A stretch of 64,000 nucleotides of DNA. Source: Stenomitos frigidus_A (GTDB lineage Bacteria; Cyanobacteriota; Cyanobacteriia; Leptolyngbyales; Leptolyngbyaceae). Positions 1-8,120 of this stretch are shown piece after piece. Location: NCBI RefSeq assembly GCF_963877135.1, contig NZ_CAWNSW010000133.1, forward strand, positions 1-64,000, given 5' to 3'. How positions within the stretch are numbered: the first letter of the stretch is position 1; each line of letters opens with the position of its first letter. The notes below the pieces were generated by a model that had not been told where the DNA came from, did not search any database, and worked only from the letters and a program-made list of their open reading frames with translations. A program made the translations under genes and the position numbers.

Positions 1-128
1 GAGATGACCCTAGCTTCTGCACGATGTCAAGCATCTAAGGGCAATCGGTCTATCTCTCCACCCTCAAGATACAAGGGAAAGGCTAAACTCTCTTCGCACC
101 GCTCACCTCTCATCTCACTCCTCTCTTT

Positions 129-175
129 CAACTCAAAACTCAAAACTCCTGCCTTCTGCCTCCTGCCTTCTGCCC
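129..175. repeat. Heptanucleotide short tandem repeat block
   Basis: Tandem 7-bp units: aactcaa-type units followed by ctgccttctgcctcctgcc-type units. The same units recur at 2965-3047, inside miaA (26791-26976) and near 31330-31456. It lies against the 3' end of the minus-strand gene that follows. This resembles the STRR repeats known from filamentous cyanobacteria. Confidence 0.75.
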
Positions 176-474
176 TACGTATGAGCGCGGCTCAGCGCTG
201 TGACACGCTGGGCATTGGGAAACACCCCTTCACCGTGAATTTGGGCGATCGCAGGCTTCAACTCAATTTTCGACACATTGGCTCGGTTAACGCAAACCGT
301 TTGCTCGGCCAGGTGGAAAAACCACCATTCTTTATCCAGAATACGCCGAATTTCCTGCTGTACCTCTTGCTCCAGTGCCGCCGGATCAGCCAAGTGTGAA
401 AACGTATAGGACTCTGTTTGCCCATTCAGGTAGTGGATCGTGATTTGCATCTCATTGTTAATCTGATTCTGCAT
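175..474 (-). CDS. Conserved hypothetical protein, 99 aa
   Basis: Small soluble protein of unknown function. I do not recognise a named domain. The first half reads as a beta strand with polar turns (MQITIHYLNGQTESY) followed by a charged, probably helical stretch (residues about 30-55, containing EQEVQQEIRRIL and a WWFF patch). It looks like a compact alpha/beta fold and has no signal peptide or membrane segment. The start is supported by a gaggaaaa ribosome-binding site before the ATG at 474; an inner ATG at 450 is less well placed. It stands alone, divergent from gatB. Confidence 0.75.
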   Translation of the reverse strand: MQNQINNEMQITIHYLNGQTESYTFSHLADPAALEQEVQQEIRRILDKEWWFFHLAEQTVCVNRANVSKIELKPAIAQIHGEGVFPNAQRVTALSRAHT

Positions 475-876
475 TATGATTTTTCCTCAGCGTTAATGTC
501 TCTTTAAAGCCTTAGAGGCTCGTCAAACATCGAATCTAAAGCGTTCTTCAACCGAATTCTTCCCCTAGGCTGTGTTTAGTCAGTGTGAACCCAAACCATC
601 GCACCGTTACAGAAGGGCAAAAATCCGTATACACTTGTCGCGAAATACCTTCTGTCTCGAAATACCTTCGCAAGATCGCAAGGCTTGAAAACACCTTCAT
701 CAAGAAGACGTCTGCATCTAAGAGTGCATAACCTTTCCAAGCTTGTCAAGAGTAGTGATGCCGCCAAAATGACTCTCTGAAAGCACTTCCTCACTGGACG
801 ATCGCCCGCAGCCGCTAAAATAGAGTGAACGAGACATCAACGTTACTGTTACACAGCCGCAATCTGGAAAGCTCCT
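475..876. other. Spacer before gatB, no gene seen
   Basis: About 400 bases without a convincing gene. A 12-mer direct repeat (cgaaataccttc) occurs at 641-652 and 658-669. A 72-codon minus-strand reading frame here has no ribosome-binding site and no protein-like composition. The promoters for gatB and for the gene ending at 175 must lie in this spacer, but I see no clear -35/-10 pair. Confidence 0.5.
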
Positions 877-2367
877 ATGACTACTGCCGCTCCGGTGAAA
901 ACTCAGTATGAAGCTGTCATTGGCTTAGAAACGCACTGCCAACTCAGCACGCAAACAAAGATTTTCTCCTCTAGCTCTACAGCGTTTGGCGCTACACCCA
1001 ACACCCATATTGACCCAGTTTGCCTGGGGTTGCCTGGAGTCCTGCCAGTGCTCAATCAAACGGTGCTGGAGTATGCAGTGAAGGCTGGACTGGCTCTGAA
1101 CTGCCAGATTGCGCCTTACAGCAAGTTCGATCGCAAGCAGTATTTCTACCCTGACTTGCCCAAAAACTATCAGATTTCGCAATATGACCTGCCGATCGCC
1201 GAACATGGCTGGTTAGAAATCGAGCTGTACGACAAGGAAACCGGCACGGCGACTCGCAAACGCATTGGTGTGACGCGTCTACATATGGAAGAAGACGCAG
1301 GCAAGCTAGTACATGGCGGAAGCGATCGTCTCTCCGGCTCGACCTACTCATTGGTGGATTACAACCGGGCTGGTGTACCGCTCATTGAAATCGTGTCTGA
1401 GCCAGATATTCGCAGCGGGCGAGAAGCCGCAGAATATGCTCAGGAGATTCGACGCATCGTACGCTACCTCGGCGTGAGCGATGGCAACATGCAAGAAGGC
1501 TCGCTGCGTTGCGATGTCAATATTTCCGTGCGTCCAGTCGGTCGTGCAGAATTTGGCACCAAAGTTGAAATTAAGAACATGAACTCGTTCAGCGCCATTC
1601 AAAAGGCGATCGAGTTTGAGATTGAGCGGCAAATTGCAGCGATCGAAGCCGGTGAGCCGATCTATCAAGAAACGCGACTCTGGGAAGAAGGCGCTCAGCG
1701 TACGATCAGCATGCGTCTGAAAGAAGGTTCTAGCGACTACCGTTACTTCCCTGAGCCAGATTTGGGGCCCATTGAAGTGTCATCGACGCAGCTAGAACAG
1801 TGGCGATCGGAACTACCAGAATTACCCCACCAAAAGCGCAAACGCTACGAAAGTGAACTCGGTTTATCCGTTTATGATGCGCGAGTGTTGACGGATGATC
1901 AGTCGATCGCGACCTACTTTGAAGCCACCGTTGCGGCGAATGCCAACCCAAAACAAGCCGCAAACTGGGTGATGGGCGACATTAGTGCGTACTTAAACAA
2001 CAACAACAGTTTGAGCATCACCGATCTGCCCATCAAGCCTACCGATCTGGCTGAACTTATCAGTCTTATCGACAGCGGCACAATCAGCAATAAGATCGCC
2101 AAAGACATCTTGCCCGAACTGCTGGCGCAAGGCGGTTCGCCCAAGGCGTTAATCGAACAGAAGGGTTTGATTCAAATTTCTGATACAGGCGCGATCGAAG
2201 CGGCGATCGCCGAAGTCATTGCGGCTCACCCCAAAGAGCTAGAGCTGTATCGCAACGGCAAAACCAAGATGCTGGGCTTCTTTGTGGGTCAGGTAATGAA
2301 GCAAACAGGCGGTCGAGCAGACCCCAAACTCACCAATCAACTCCTCGCCAAACAGCTAAATGGGTGA
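877..2367 (+). CDS. gatB: Asp-tRNA(Asn)/Glu-tRNA(Gln) amidotransferase subunit B
   Basis: GatB of the GatCAB complex binds misacylated Glu-tRNA(Gln) or Asp-tRNA(Asn), activates the side-chain carboxylate with ATP and accepts ammonia from GatA; organisms without GlnRS depend on it. At 496 aa the length is normal. The N-terminal family motif GLETHCQL (about residues 16-23) and the later DYNRAGVPLIEIVSEPD block are intact, and the C-terminal helical YqeY-like tail (about 350-496) is complete. A ggaaag site precedes the ATG. gatA and gatC are not in the window, as is usual in cyanobacteria where the three are unlinked. A strong hairpin with a T-run lies about 110 bp downstream. Confidence 0.97.
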   Translation: MTTAAPVKTQYEAVIGLETHCQLSTQTKIFSSSSTAFGATPNTHIDPVCLGLPGVLPVLNQTVLEYAVKAGLALNCQIAPYSKFDRKQYFYPDLPKNYQISQYDLPIAEHGWLEIELYDKETGTATRKRIGVTRLHMEEDAGKLVHGGSDRLSGSTYSLVDYNRAGVPLIEIVSEPDIRSGREAAEYAQEIRRIVRYLGVSDGNMQEGSLRCDVNISVRPVGRAEFGTKVEIKNMNSFSAIQKAIEFEIERQIAAIEAGEPIYQETRLWEEGAQRTISMRLKEGSSDYRYFPEPDLGPIEVSSTQLEQWRSELPELPHQKRKRYESELGLSVYDARVLTDDQSIATYFEATVAANANPKQAANWVMGDISAYLNNNNSLSITDLPIKPTDLAELISLIDSGTISNKIAKDILPELLAQGGSPKALIEQKGLIQISDTGAIEAAIAEVIAAHPKELELYRNGKTKMLGFFVGQVMKQTGGRADPKLTNQLLAKQLNG

Positions 2368-2410
2368 GACTTTATCGCTTAAAGTCCCATTCTTTGTAAA
2401 AAAAACACAA

Positions 2411-2436
2411 TAAGGGGTGACACCCCCCACCCCTTA
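2411..2436. repeat. 9-bp inverted repeat
   Basis: taaggggtg and cacccctta form a perfect 9-bp stem with an 8-nt C-rich loop, 44 bp after gatB. No T-run follows, so it is more likely a 3'-end stabilising hairpin than a terminator. Confidence 0.45.
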
Positions 2437-2475
2437 GATGGCATACTGTGTTTAGTAGATGCACCCTGATGATGA

Positions 2476-2508
2476 GGGGGAGGCGCCTTGGCGACTCTCC
2501 CTTTTTTC
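2476..2508 (+). terminator. Rho-independent terminator after gatB
   Basis: A G-rich arm (2476-2486) pairs with a C-rich arm (2491-2501) around a cttg loop, with one mismatch and one wobble, followed directly by tttttt. It lies between the convergent gatB and the small lipoprotein gene, so it probably ends gatB transcripts. Confidence 0.6.
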
Positions 2509-2649
2509 TTTGGCTTTAGCCTGAAGGGGAAAAGCAAGGCTAGCAAGCGTTTAGGCTTCGTCCAGGAATGACGGCTAGCTAGCAGCTATCTTCGATTCCT
2601 CCCGACTAGCGCCTGCCGCTGAGTCAGCCCCTTGGTCAGTGCTTGAGCG

Positions 2650-2880
2650 CTACTTTGACGGGTCTGGGGACTGGTCAGGCTGCGCTTGCGGGTCAAGTTG
2701 TTCATGCTCAAGCCCTTTCTGCCGTACATCCACAGCCGTTTGCTTGGCTTTCTTAATAGGTGCCGTTACTGAGAATGTTGCAGGACTGGTTTGTGCCTGG
2801 GGTGGCGCTTGAGGCGTTTTCGCGCAGCCAACCATTACGCTGACCAAGGCGATCGTAACCAGGCGGTTGACGTTTGACAT
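2650..2880 (-). CDS. Small predicted lipoprotein, 76 aa
   Basis: A short hydrophobic N-terminus ends in VMVGC with Cys at residue 19, a reasonable lipobox, so the product is probably lipidated and exported. The rest is a Pro/Gln/Lys-rich, low-complexity tail (residues 20-76) with no recognisable domain, like a flexible periplasmic tether. Function unknown. It is monocistronic and convergent with gatB. The Met at the -3 position of the lipobox is unusual, so lipidation is an inference. Confidence 0.6.
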   Translation of the reverse strand: MSNVNRLVTIALVSVMVGCAKTPQAPPQAQTSPATFSVTAPIKKAKQTAVDVRQKGLEHEQLDPQAQPDQSPDPSK

Positions 2881-2964
2881 AGCATCACTCTCAGAGCATT
2901 GACTGGCTTAGCGTACCCAAAACAGAGAGCAGGGAGCAGCTTGGTTCTGATCGCTGAGCTGGGA

Positions 2965-3047
2965 GAGTTTTGAGTTTTGAGTTTTGAGTTTTGAGTTCAC
3001 TTTTAGCCTTTAGCCTTTAGCCTTCAGCCTTCAGACCTCTGCCTCTC
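2965..3047. repeat. Heptanucleotide tandem repeats (two unit types)
   Basis: About five copies of gagtttt are followed by tttagcc/ttcagcc units, all 7 bp long, with a degenerate end in ctctgcc. The block sits between the lipoprotein gene and the 3' end of the phosphatase gene. The gagtttt unit is the same as one inside miaA. Confidence 0.8.
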
Positions 3048-3053
3048 TCCCGC

Positions 3054-3692
3054 TTACGTTCCTTCCAATGCTCGCAGTGCTTCATCCATGTAGGAGCGAT
3101 CGCCCAGGACTTCTAACAACGGGCCGCGCTCACCGAAGCGGACGATGCTGGTGGAGCCTGCCAGGGTATCGATGCGATCGCGATAGCGTCCCAGATCGAT
3201 ACCCAATAAGCTGCACAAAATAATGCGAATAGTGGCTTTGTGTGAGACAACAAGGACGTTCCCAGAGGGATGTTTCTGCTCAACTTCGGCAACCACTAGC
3301 GAGGCGCGGCTGGCAATCTGCACGGAGGTTTCGCCGCCAGGAGGTGCATTCCAGGCGGGTTCGGCAAGCCAGCGAATGTATGCCTCGGTGTAGTGTTCCT
3401 TAACGTATTCCTGCGTTTTGCCTTCCCATTCGCCGTAGCGGATCTCTTTTAAGCCATCACGAAACTGCATGTCCAGACCAATGGCATGGCAGAGAGGCTT
3501 GGCGGTGGCAATTGTGCGCTTCATGGGGCTCACATACGCGGCTGTCCACGCGATCGATTGATGCGCGGCTGCGAAGGCTTCGGCCATTTTGGTGCCATTG
3601 GGCGTTAAATCGGGATCAAGTTCGCCACAGTAACCGCCAGTACGACTGTAGGTGGTTTCGCCATGCCGCAGAAAATATAGCTTGAGGCTCAT
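3054..3692 (-). CDS. Histidine phosphatase family protein (phosphoglycerate mutase-like)
   Basis: A 212-aa branch-1 histidine phosphatase. The catalytic RHGET motif lies at residues 9-13 and the second histidine in VVSHKATIR (about residue 150); the YGEWEG and PPGGET segments usual for small phosphatases of this superfamily are also present. Members act as phosphosugar or nucleotide phosphatases, alpha-ribazole phosphatase or phosphoglycerate mutase. The sequence alone does not fix the substrate. Its ATG overlaps the stop of the upstream gene in an ATGA arrangement, which indicates translational coupling with the 111-aa protein. Confidence 0.9.
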   Translation of the reverse strand: MSLKLYFLRHGETTYSRTGGYCGELDPDLTPNGTKMAEAFAAAHQSIAWTAAYVSPMKRTIATAKPLCHAIGLDMQFRDGLKEIRYGEWEGKTQEYVKEHYTEAYIRWLAEPAWNAPPGGETSVQIASRASLVVAEVEQKHPSGNVLVVSHKATIRIILCSLLGIDLGRYRDRIDTLAGSTSIVRFGERGPLLEVLGDRSYMDEALRALEGT

Positions 3693-4024
3693 GAGGCTTT
3701 CTTGGTGTCTTGGTCGTAATGCATCCTGTAAACAGGGTTATCGAGTCCCAATTCGGTCATCACGGTGCGGGTATGAAGGATGCGATCGGCGATCGACAGG
3801 GAATCACTCAACACACCAAAAAGCGAAATTTCGGTTTCTACCTTACGGATTTCTTGCAGCAACTCTTGTTCCACGACACCTTCAGCTGCATGTAGCTTGC
3901 TCATCAGCGTACTACGCTCAATTTCGTAGTGCGAGTGCGAGTTCTCAAAATAGTCGTGAAGTTGGGTGACGAGGGATGCGACTGATTGATGATCGACTAG
4001 AAAGCGCGGATCTTTGGTTTCCAT
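3689..4024 (-). CDS. Conserved hypothetical protein, 111 aa, coupled to phosphatase
   Basis: A soluble, mostly helical protein with no recognised domain. A probable amphipathic helix pair spans residues about 14-75 (LVTQLHDYFENSHSHYEIE onward). It has no signal peptide. Its stop overlaps the start of the histidine phosphatase by 4 bp, so the two are almost certainly co-translated and may act together. Upstream lie degenerate ttagtagttg-type repeats and a palindromic element that separate it from glgP. Confidence 0.75.
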   Translation of the reverse strand: METKDPRFLVDHQSVASLVTQLHDYFENSHSHYEIERSTLMSKLHAAEGVVEQELLQEIRKVETEISLFGVLSDSLSIADRILHTRTVMTELGLDNPVYRMHYDQDTKKAS

Positions 4025-4077
4025 AAGGGAGCAGTGGTTAGTAGTTGCTGGTTGTTAGTGATTAGTTGTTAGAAGGC

Positions 4078-4105
4078 GTAGGGACGCACGGCCGTGCGCC
4101 CCTAC
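4078..4105. repeat. 28-bp dispersed palindrome, copy 1
   Basis: A near-perfect palindrome centred on acggccgt (one mismatch, an a in the left arm). It is the same element as the perfect copy at 17941-17968. It lies in the 94-bp gap between glgP and the 111-aa gene, where it could act as a transcript-end hairpin. Confidence 0.75.
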
Positions 4106-4118
4106 AGGCGTAAATCGC

Positions 4119-6656
4119 TTACTCCAACCCCGCGCCTGCCTGGACGTACTCTTTGAGTTCGATCGCAACGGGTTTGACGTGCCAGATGTCTTTGCAGTAT
4201 TCGCGAATGGAACGATCGGACGAAAATTTGCCCATGCGAGCGGAGTTGAGGATGGAGAGGCGTGTCCAGTGATCCTGGTCGCGGTAGGCTCGGCTGACGC
4301 CATCCTGGCAGTCGACATAGGACTGGTAATCTGCCAGCAGCAAATAATCATCTTTGTACAACAGGGTACTGACCAACGCGTTAAAGAGGTTGGTATCGCC
4401 ATTGGAAAAGCCACCGGAGGCAATGCGATCGATCGCCGCTTTAAGTTCGGGGTTACTGTTGTAGTATTGCCAGGGATTATAGCCTTGAGCTTTGAGTGCG
4501 TAGACTTCTGGAGTGGTCAGCCCGAACAAGAAAAAGTTTTCCGCTCCCACTTCCTCACGAATTTCCACATTTGCACCATCGAGAGTGCCGATCGTGAGTG
4601 ACCCGTTCATCGAGAATTTCATATTCCCGGTGCCGGATGCTTCTTTACCTGCCAGCGAGATCTGCTCGGAGAGGTCGGCGGCGGGATAAACGCGCTGGGC
4701 AAATTTGACGTTGTAGTCTTTGAGGAACACCACTTTGATGCGATCGCGCACATCGGGATCGTTATTGACCACATCTGCCACTGAGTTGACCAGCTTAATA
4801 ATCAGCTTCGCCATGTAGTAGCCGGGTGCTGCCTTGCCGCCAAAGATAAATGTGCGCGGCGTAATATCGACATCGGGATTGGCTTTGATGCGGTTATAGA
4901 GCGTAATGATGTGCAGTACATCCAGATGCTGGCGCTTATATTCGTGAATGCGCTTTGCCTGGATGTCGAACAGAGATGCAGGATCAACATCAATGCCATT
5001 CGCCTGCTTAATGTAATCTGCCAGATCTTGCTTGATGTCAAACTTAATCTGTCGCCACTGTTGACGGAAGTCCGCGTCTTCAACAAAGGCTTCCAGCTTA
5101 CGGAGGTCATCCAGGTGCTTGATCCAGCCATCACCGATTTTGCTGGTGATGAGTTTCGTCAAGCGGGGATTGCTCAACACCATAAACCGGCGCGGGGTGA
5201 CGCCGTTGGTCTTGTTGCTAAACTTTTCGGGATAGAGCTCGTAGAAGTCGCGCAGCACGTCTTGTTTGAGGAGTTCACTGTGCAGAGCGGCGACCCCGTT
5301 GATGGCATGGCTACCCACACACGCCAGATGCGCCATCCGAACGTGGCGTTCGCCTGCTTCATCAATCAGCGACATCCGATTGAGGCGATCGTTATCACCG
5401 GGAAACTTCAGTCGAATCTCCTCCAGAAAGCGGCTATTGATTTCGTAGATGATTTCGAGGTGACGTGGCAGCAGTGTGCCAAACAGACCCAGACCCCAGC
5501 GCTCCAGAGCTTCGGGTAGCAGCGTGTGGTTGGTGTAGGCGAGCGTCTTTTGGGTGATGCTCCAGGCGGCATCCCACTCAAAGGCGTGTTCGTCCATCAG
5601 CAAGCGCATGAGTTCGGCAACGGCGATCGCGGGATGCGTGTCATTTAGCTGAATGGCAAACTTCTCGTGGAACTGGTCTAGCGGAATGCCCTGACGAGTA
5701 AGGATCAAAATCATGTCCTGTAAGGAACATGAGACAAAGAAAATCTGCTGCCCCAAACGCAGCTTCTTGCCCTGAAACGACTCATCGTTGGGGTAGAGCA
5801 CCTTCGTTAGCGTTTCCGACACCGTTTTTTGCAATACCGCCCGGAAGTAATCGCCTGAGTTAAACGCCGCAAAGTCAAACGACTCTGCGGCCGCCGCGCT
5901 CCATAGCCTCAGTGTGGTTGCCGTATTGGTTTTGTAGCCCAGAATCGGCGTGTCGTAGGGAATCCCCATGACCACTTCAGCGGGCACCCAGCGTACTCGT
6001 TGGCGACTCGTCATCTCATCCATATAGGTTTCAGTATGACCGCCCAGCTTCACTTCCACCGACCATTCGGGGCGGGCAATTTCCCAGGGGTTGCCGTAGC
6101 GCAGCCATTTGTCGGTAATTTCAAACTGCCAGCCGTCGCGGATGTCCTGGTCAAAAATGCCAAACTCGTAGCGAATGCCGTAGCCGATCGAGGGAATGTC
6201 GAGCGTTGCCATGGAATCGAGGTAGCAGGCAGCCAGCCGTCCCAAGCCACCATTGCCCAGCCCAGGCTCTTCTTCTTGTTCCAGAAGCGCATCGAAGTCT
6301 AGACCCAGTTCGCCGATCGCCTGTTTCGCTTCGTCGTAGATGCCCAGGCTGATCAGGTTATTGCCCAGGTGCGGTCCCATGAGAAACTCGGCGGACAGAT
6401 ATGCTACGGTGCGAACGCCTTGATGGGTATACGTTTCTGCAGTGGTGAGCCAACGTCGCAGCAGCCGATCGCGCACGGTGTAGGCAAGCGCCATGTAGTA
6501 GTCATTCTGGGTCGCAATCTTGGCAAACTTACCCTGAATGTAGAAGAGGTTGTCCTGGAAGGCGCGCTTCAGCGTTTCGACGCTCAACCCGGTGCGATCG
6601 TCTTCGACGACAATCGTCGGCACGCATTCGATCGGTTGATTTGGTGCGGTCTGCAT
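4119..6656 (-). CDS. glgP: Glycogen phosphorylase
   Basis: An 845-aa, full-length GT35 family enzyme. It cleaves alpha-1,4 glucans with phosphate to give glucose-1-phosphate, using PLP as the phosphate-activating cofactor. Family motifs are intact: the glycine-rich GNGGLGRLAACYLDS stretch (about residues 133-148), KRIHEYKRQ (about 565), and the PLP-lysine region EASGTGNMKF (about 671) with GTLDGANVEI after it. It starts 20 bp after the transaldolase stop on the same strand, so the pair is very likely one operon that channels glycogen carbon toward the pentose-phosphate pathway in the dark. The ATG at 6656 gives the usual N-terminus. Confidence 0.97.
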   Translation of the reverse strand: MQTAPNQPIECVPTIVVEDDRTGLSVETLKRAFQDNLFYIQGKFAKIATQNDYYMALAYTVRDRLLRRWLTTAETYTHQGVRTVAYLSAEFLMGPHLGNNLISLGIYDEAKQAIGELGLDFDALLEQEEEPGLGNGGLGRLAACYLDSMATLDIPSIGYGIRYEFGIFDQDIRDGWQFEITDKWLRYGNPWEIARPEWSVEVKLGGHTETYMDEMTSRQRVRWVPAEVVMGIPYDTPILGYKTNTATTLRLWSAAAAESFDFAAFNSGDYFRAVLQKTVSETLTKVLYPNDESFQGKKLRLGQQIFFVSCSLQDMILILTRQGIPLDQFHEKFAIQLNDTHPAIAVAELMRLLMDEHAFEWDAAWSITQKTLAYTNHTLLPEALERWGLGLFGTLLPRHLEIIYEINSRFLEEIRLKFPGDNDRLNRMSLIDEAGERHVRMAHLACVGSHAINGVAALHSELLKQDVLRDFYELYPEKFSNKTNGVTPRRFMVLSNPRLTKLITSKIGDGWIKHLDDLRKLEAFVEDADFRQQWRQIKFDIKQDLADYIKQANGIDVDPASLFDIQAKRIHEYKRQHLDVLHIITLYNRIKANPDVDITPRTFIFGGKAAPGYYMAKLIIKLVNSVADVVNNDPDVRDRIKVVFLKDYNVKFAQRVYPAADLSEQISLAGKEASGTGNMKFSMNGSLTIGTLDGANVEIREEVGAENFFLFGLTTPEVYALKAQGYNPWQYYNSNPELKAAIDRIASGGFSNGDTNLFNALVSTLLYKDDYLLLADYQSYVDCQDGVSRAYRDQDHWTRLSILNSARMGKFSSDRSIREYCKDIWHVKPVAIELKEYVQAGAGLE

Positions 6657-6676
6657 GATTTAAATCCTTTCAGTAT

Positions 6677-7852
6677 CTACACTTCGGCCAAATGAAACGC
6701 GGCTCCCAGCCCTGCTCCCATTTCAGCAGGGGTAATTTTGCCGTCATGGTTGATATCCAACGCATCGAAAACAGCATCGGTACCTAACCACTCTTCGCGA
6801 GTGATGAAGCCATCGCCATCCAAATCGTAGGTGTGGAAGATGTCTTCAGCCGCGTGAAGCACGATCGTTTCGCCCTCCAGGAAGGAGAGCCGCTTTTCGA
6901 GGAGCTTTTCGAGCGCCACCAGTGCTTTCGTGAAGCCGGTGATGCCTTCATCAAGCTTTTGCGTTGCCATGGGATCATCAGCATGGAGCTGGTCGAAGGT
7001 GGCTTTGTCGATCGCCAGTTTTTCCAGCTCTAAACTAGCAGCCTTCGCGGGATCAAGCTTGCGAGGAAGATCGGCTTCGGTCGTTTGCAGTTCTTTCAGC
7101 AAGGCGGGCGAAATGGTCAACAAGTCGCAGCCTGCTAATTCGGTAATCTCGCCGACATTGCGGAAGCTGGCTCCCATCACTTCTGTTTTGTAGCCAAACT
7201 TTTTGTAGTAGTCATAGATTTTGGTGACCGACAACACGCCAGGGTCTTCAGTCGGCGCATAATCCTTCCCGGTGTCGGCCTTATACCAGTCGAGAATGCG
7301 TCCCACAAACGGCGAGATAAGGGTGATCCCGGCTTCGGCGCAAGCGATCGCCTGGTGAATGCCAAACAGTAAGGTCAGATTACAGTGAATGCCTTCTTTT
7401 TCAAGCACCTCGGCGGCTTTGATGCCGTCCCAGGTAGACGCAATTTTGATTAAGACGCGATCGCGCGAAACCCCAGCCGCTTCGTATTGGGCAATGAGGG
7501 CACGACCTTTGGCGATCGTGGCTTCGGTATCGTACGACAGCCGTGCATCCACTTCGGTAGACACGCGACCAGGAATGATTTTGAGAATGCGGAGCCCAAA
7601 CGCGACAGCGAGGCGATCGAACGCCAGGGTCAAAATCGTCTCATTCGGAGCATCGGCACCCGCATCCACTTTGGCTTGCTTCAGGGTTTCATCAACGATC
7701 TCCTGATACTGAGGCATTTGTGCTGCTGCCGTAATCAGTGAGGGATTGGTGGTGGCATCGCGCGGCTTGAAGGTTTCGATCGCCTGAATATCCCCAGTGT
7801 CAGCAACGACAACGGTGATGTCCCGCAGTTGTTCAAGTAGATTTTTTGCCAT
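6677..7852 (-). CDS. tal: Transaldolase with C-terminal EF hands
   Basis: A 391-aa transaldolase that moves a dihydroxyacetone unit between sedoheptulose-7-phosphate and glyceraldehyde-3-phosphate through a lysine Schiff base. TTNPSLI near residue 35 and LIKIASTWDG near 135 (with the active lysine) are intact, as is the HCNLTLLF strand. The aldolase domain ends near residue 320. It is followed by two EF-hand loops, DLDGDGFITREEW (about 341-353) and DINHDGKITPAEM (about 366-378), each with the acidic ligands expected for calcium. This fusion is known in cyanobacterial transaldolases. It lies first in an operon with glgP. Confidence 0.96.
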   Translation of the reverse strand: MAKNLLEQLRDITVVVADTGDIQAIETFKPRDATTNPSLITAAAQMPQYQEIVDETLKQAKVDAGADAPNETILTLAFDRLAVAFGLRILKIIPGRVSTEVDARLSYDTEATIAKGRALIAQYEAAGVSRDRVLIKIASTWDGIKAAEVLEKEGIHCNLTLLFGIHQAIACAEAGITLISPFVGRILDWYKADTGKDYAPTEDPGVLSVTKIYDYYKKFGYKTEVMGASFRNVGEITELAGCDLLTISPALLKELQTTEADLPRKLDPAKAASLELEKLAIDKATFDQLHADDPMATQKLDEGITGFTKALVALEKLLEKRLSFLEGETIVLHAAEDIFHTYDLDGDGFITREEWLGTDAVFDALDINHDGKITPAEMGAGLGAAFHLAEV

Positions 7853-8120
7853 TATTGACTCCTCGTCAGCTTGCTACAGAGTTGGCGGCGTTCAAGCGCG
7901 GTGCGCTACGCACAGAGTACACGATTGCACACGCGATCGACGTTGCCACAGCGATTGTACCGGGGGTATTTCATCAGGGGAGATTACCACCCGGAAGTCT
8001 TAACCGATTGTTTCCGTGGCTACTGACCAGGGGCTGAATGCTAACAGATTTCTTAAGGTTTCGGCAGTTGAGGACGCTTGCTTAGAATCGTGGATTAACC
8101 TGAGTTCGACTACTTCGTTT

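Noticed and set aside
576..794. 72-codon minus-strand frame before gatB
   Set aside because: No ribosome-binding site, Cys/Arg-rich composition unlike a protein, and it crosses a direct repeat.
2965..3047. CRISPR-like tandem repeats
   Set aside because: Units are 7 bp without unique spacers, and no cas genes are present.
3652..3969. 105-codon plus-strand frame over the phosphatase pair
   Set aside because: It is a shadow of two coupled minus-strand genes with clear family motifs.
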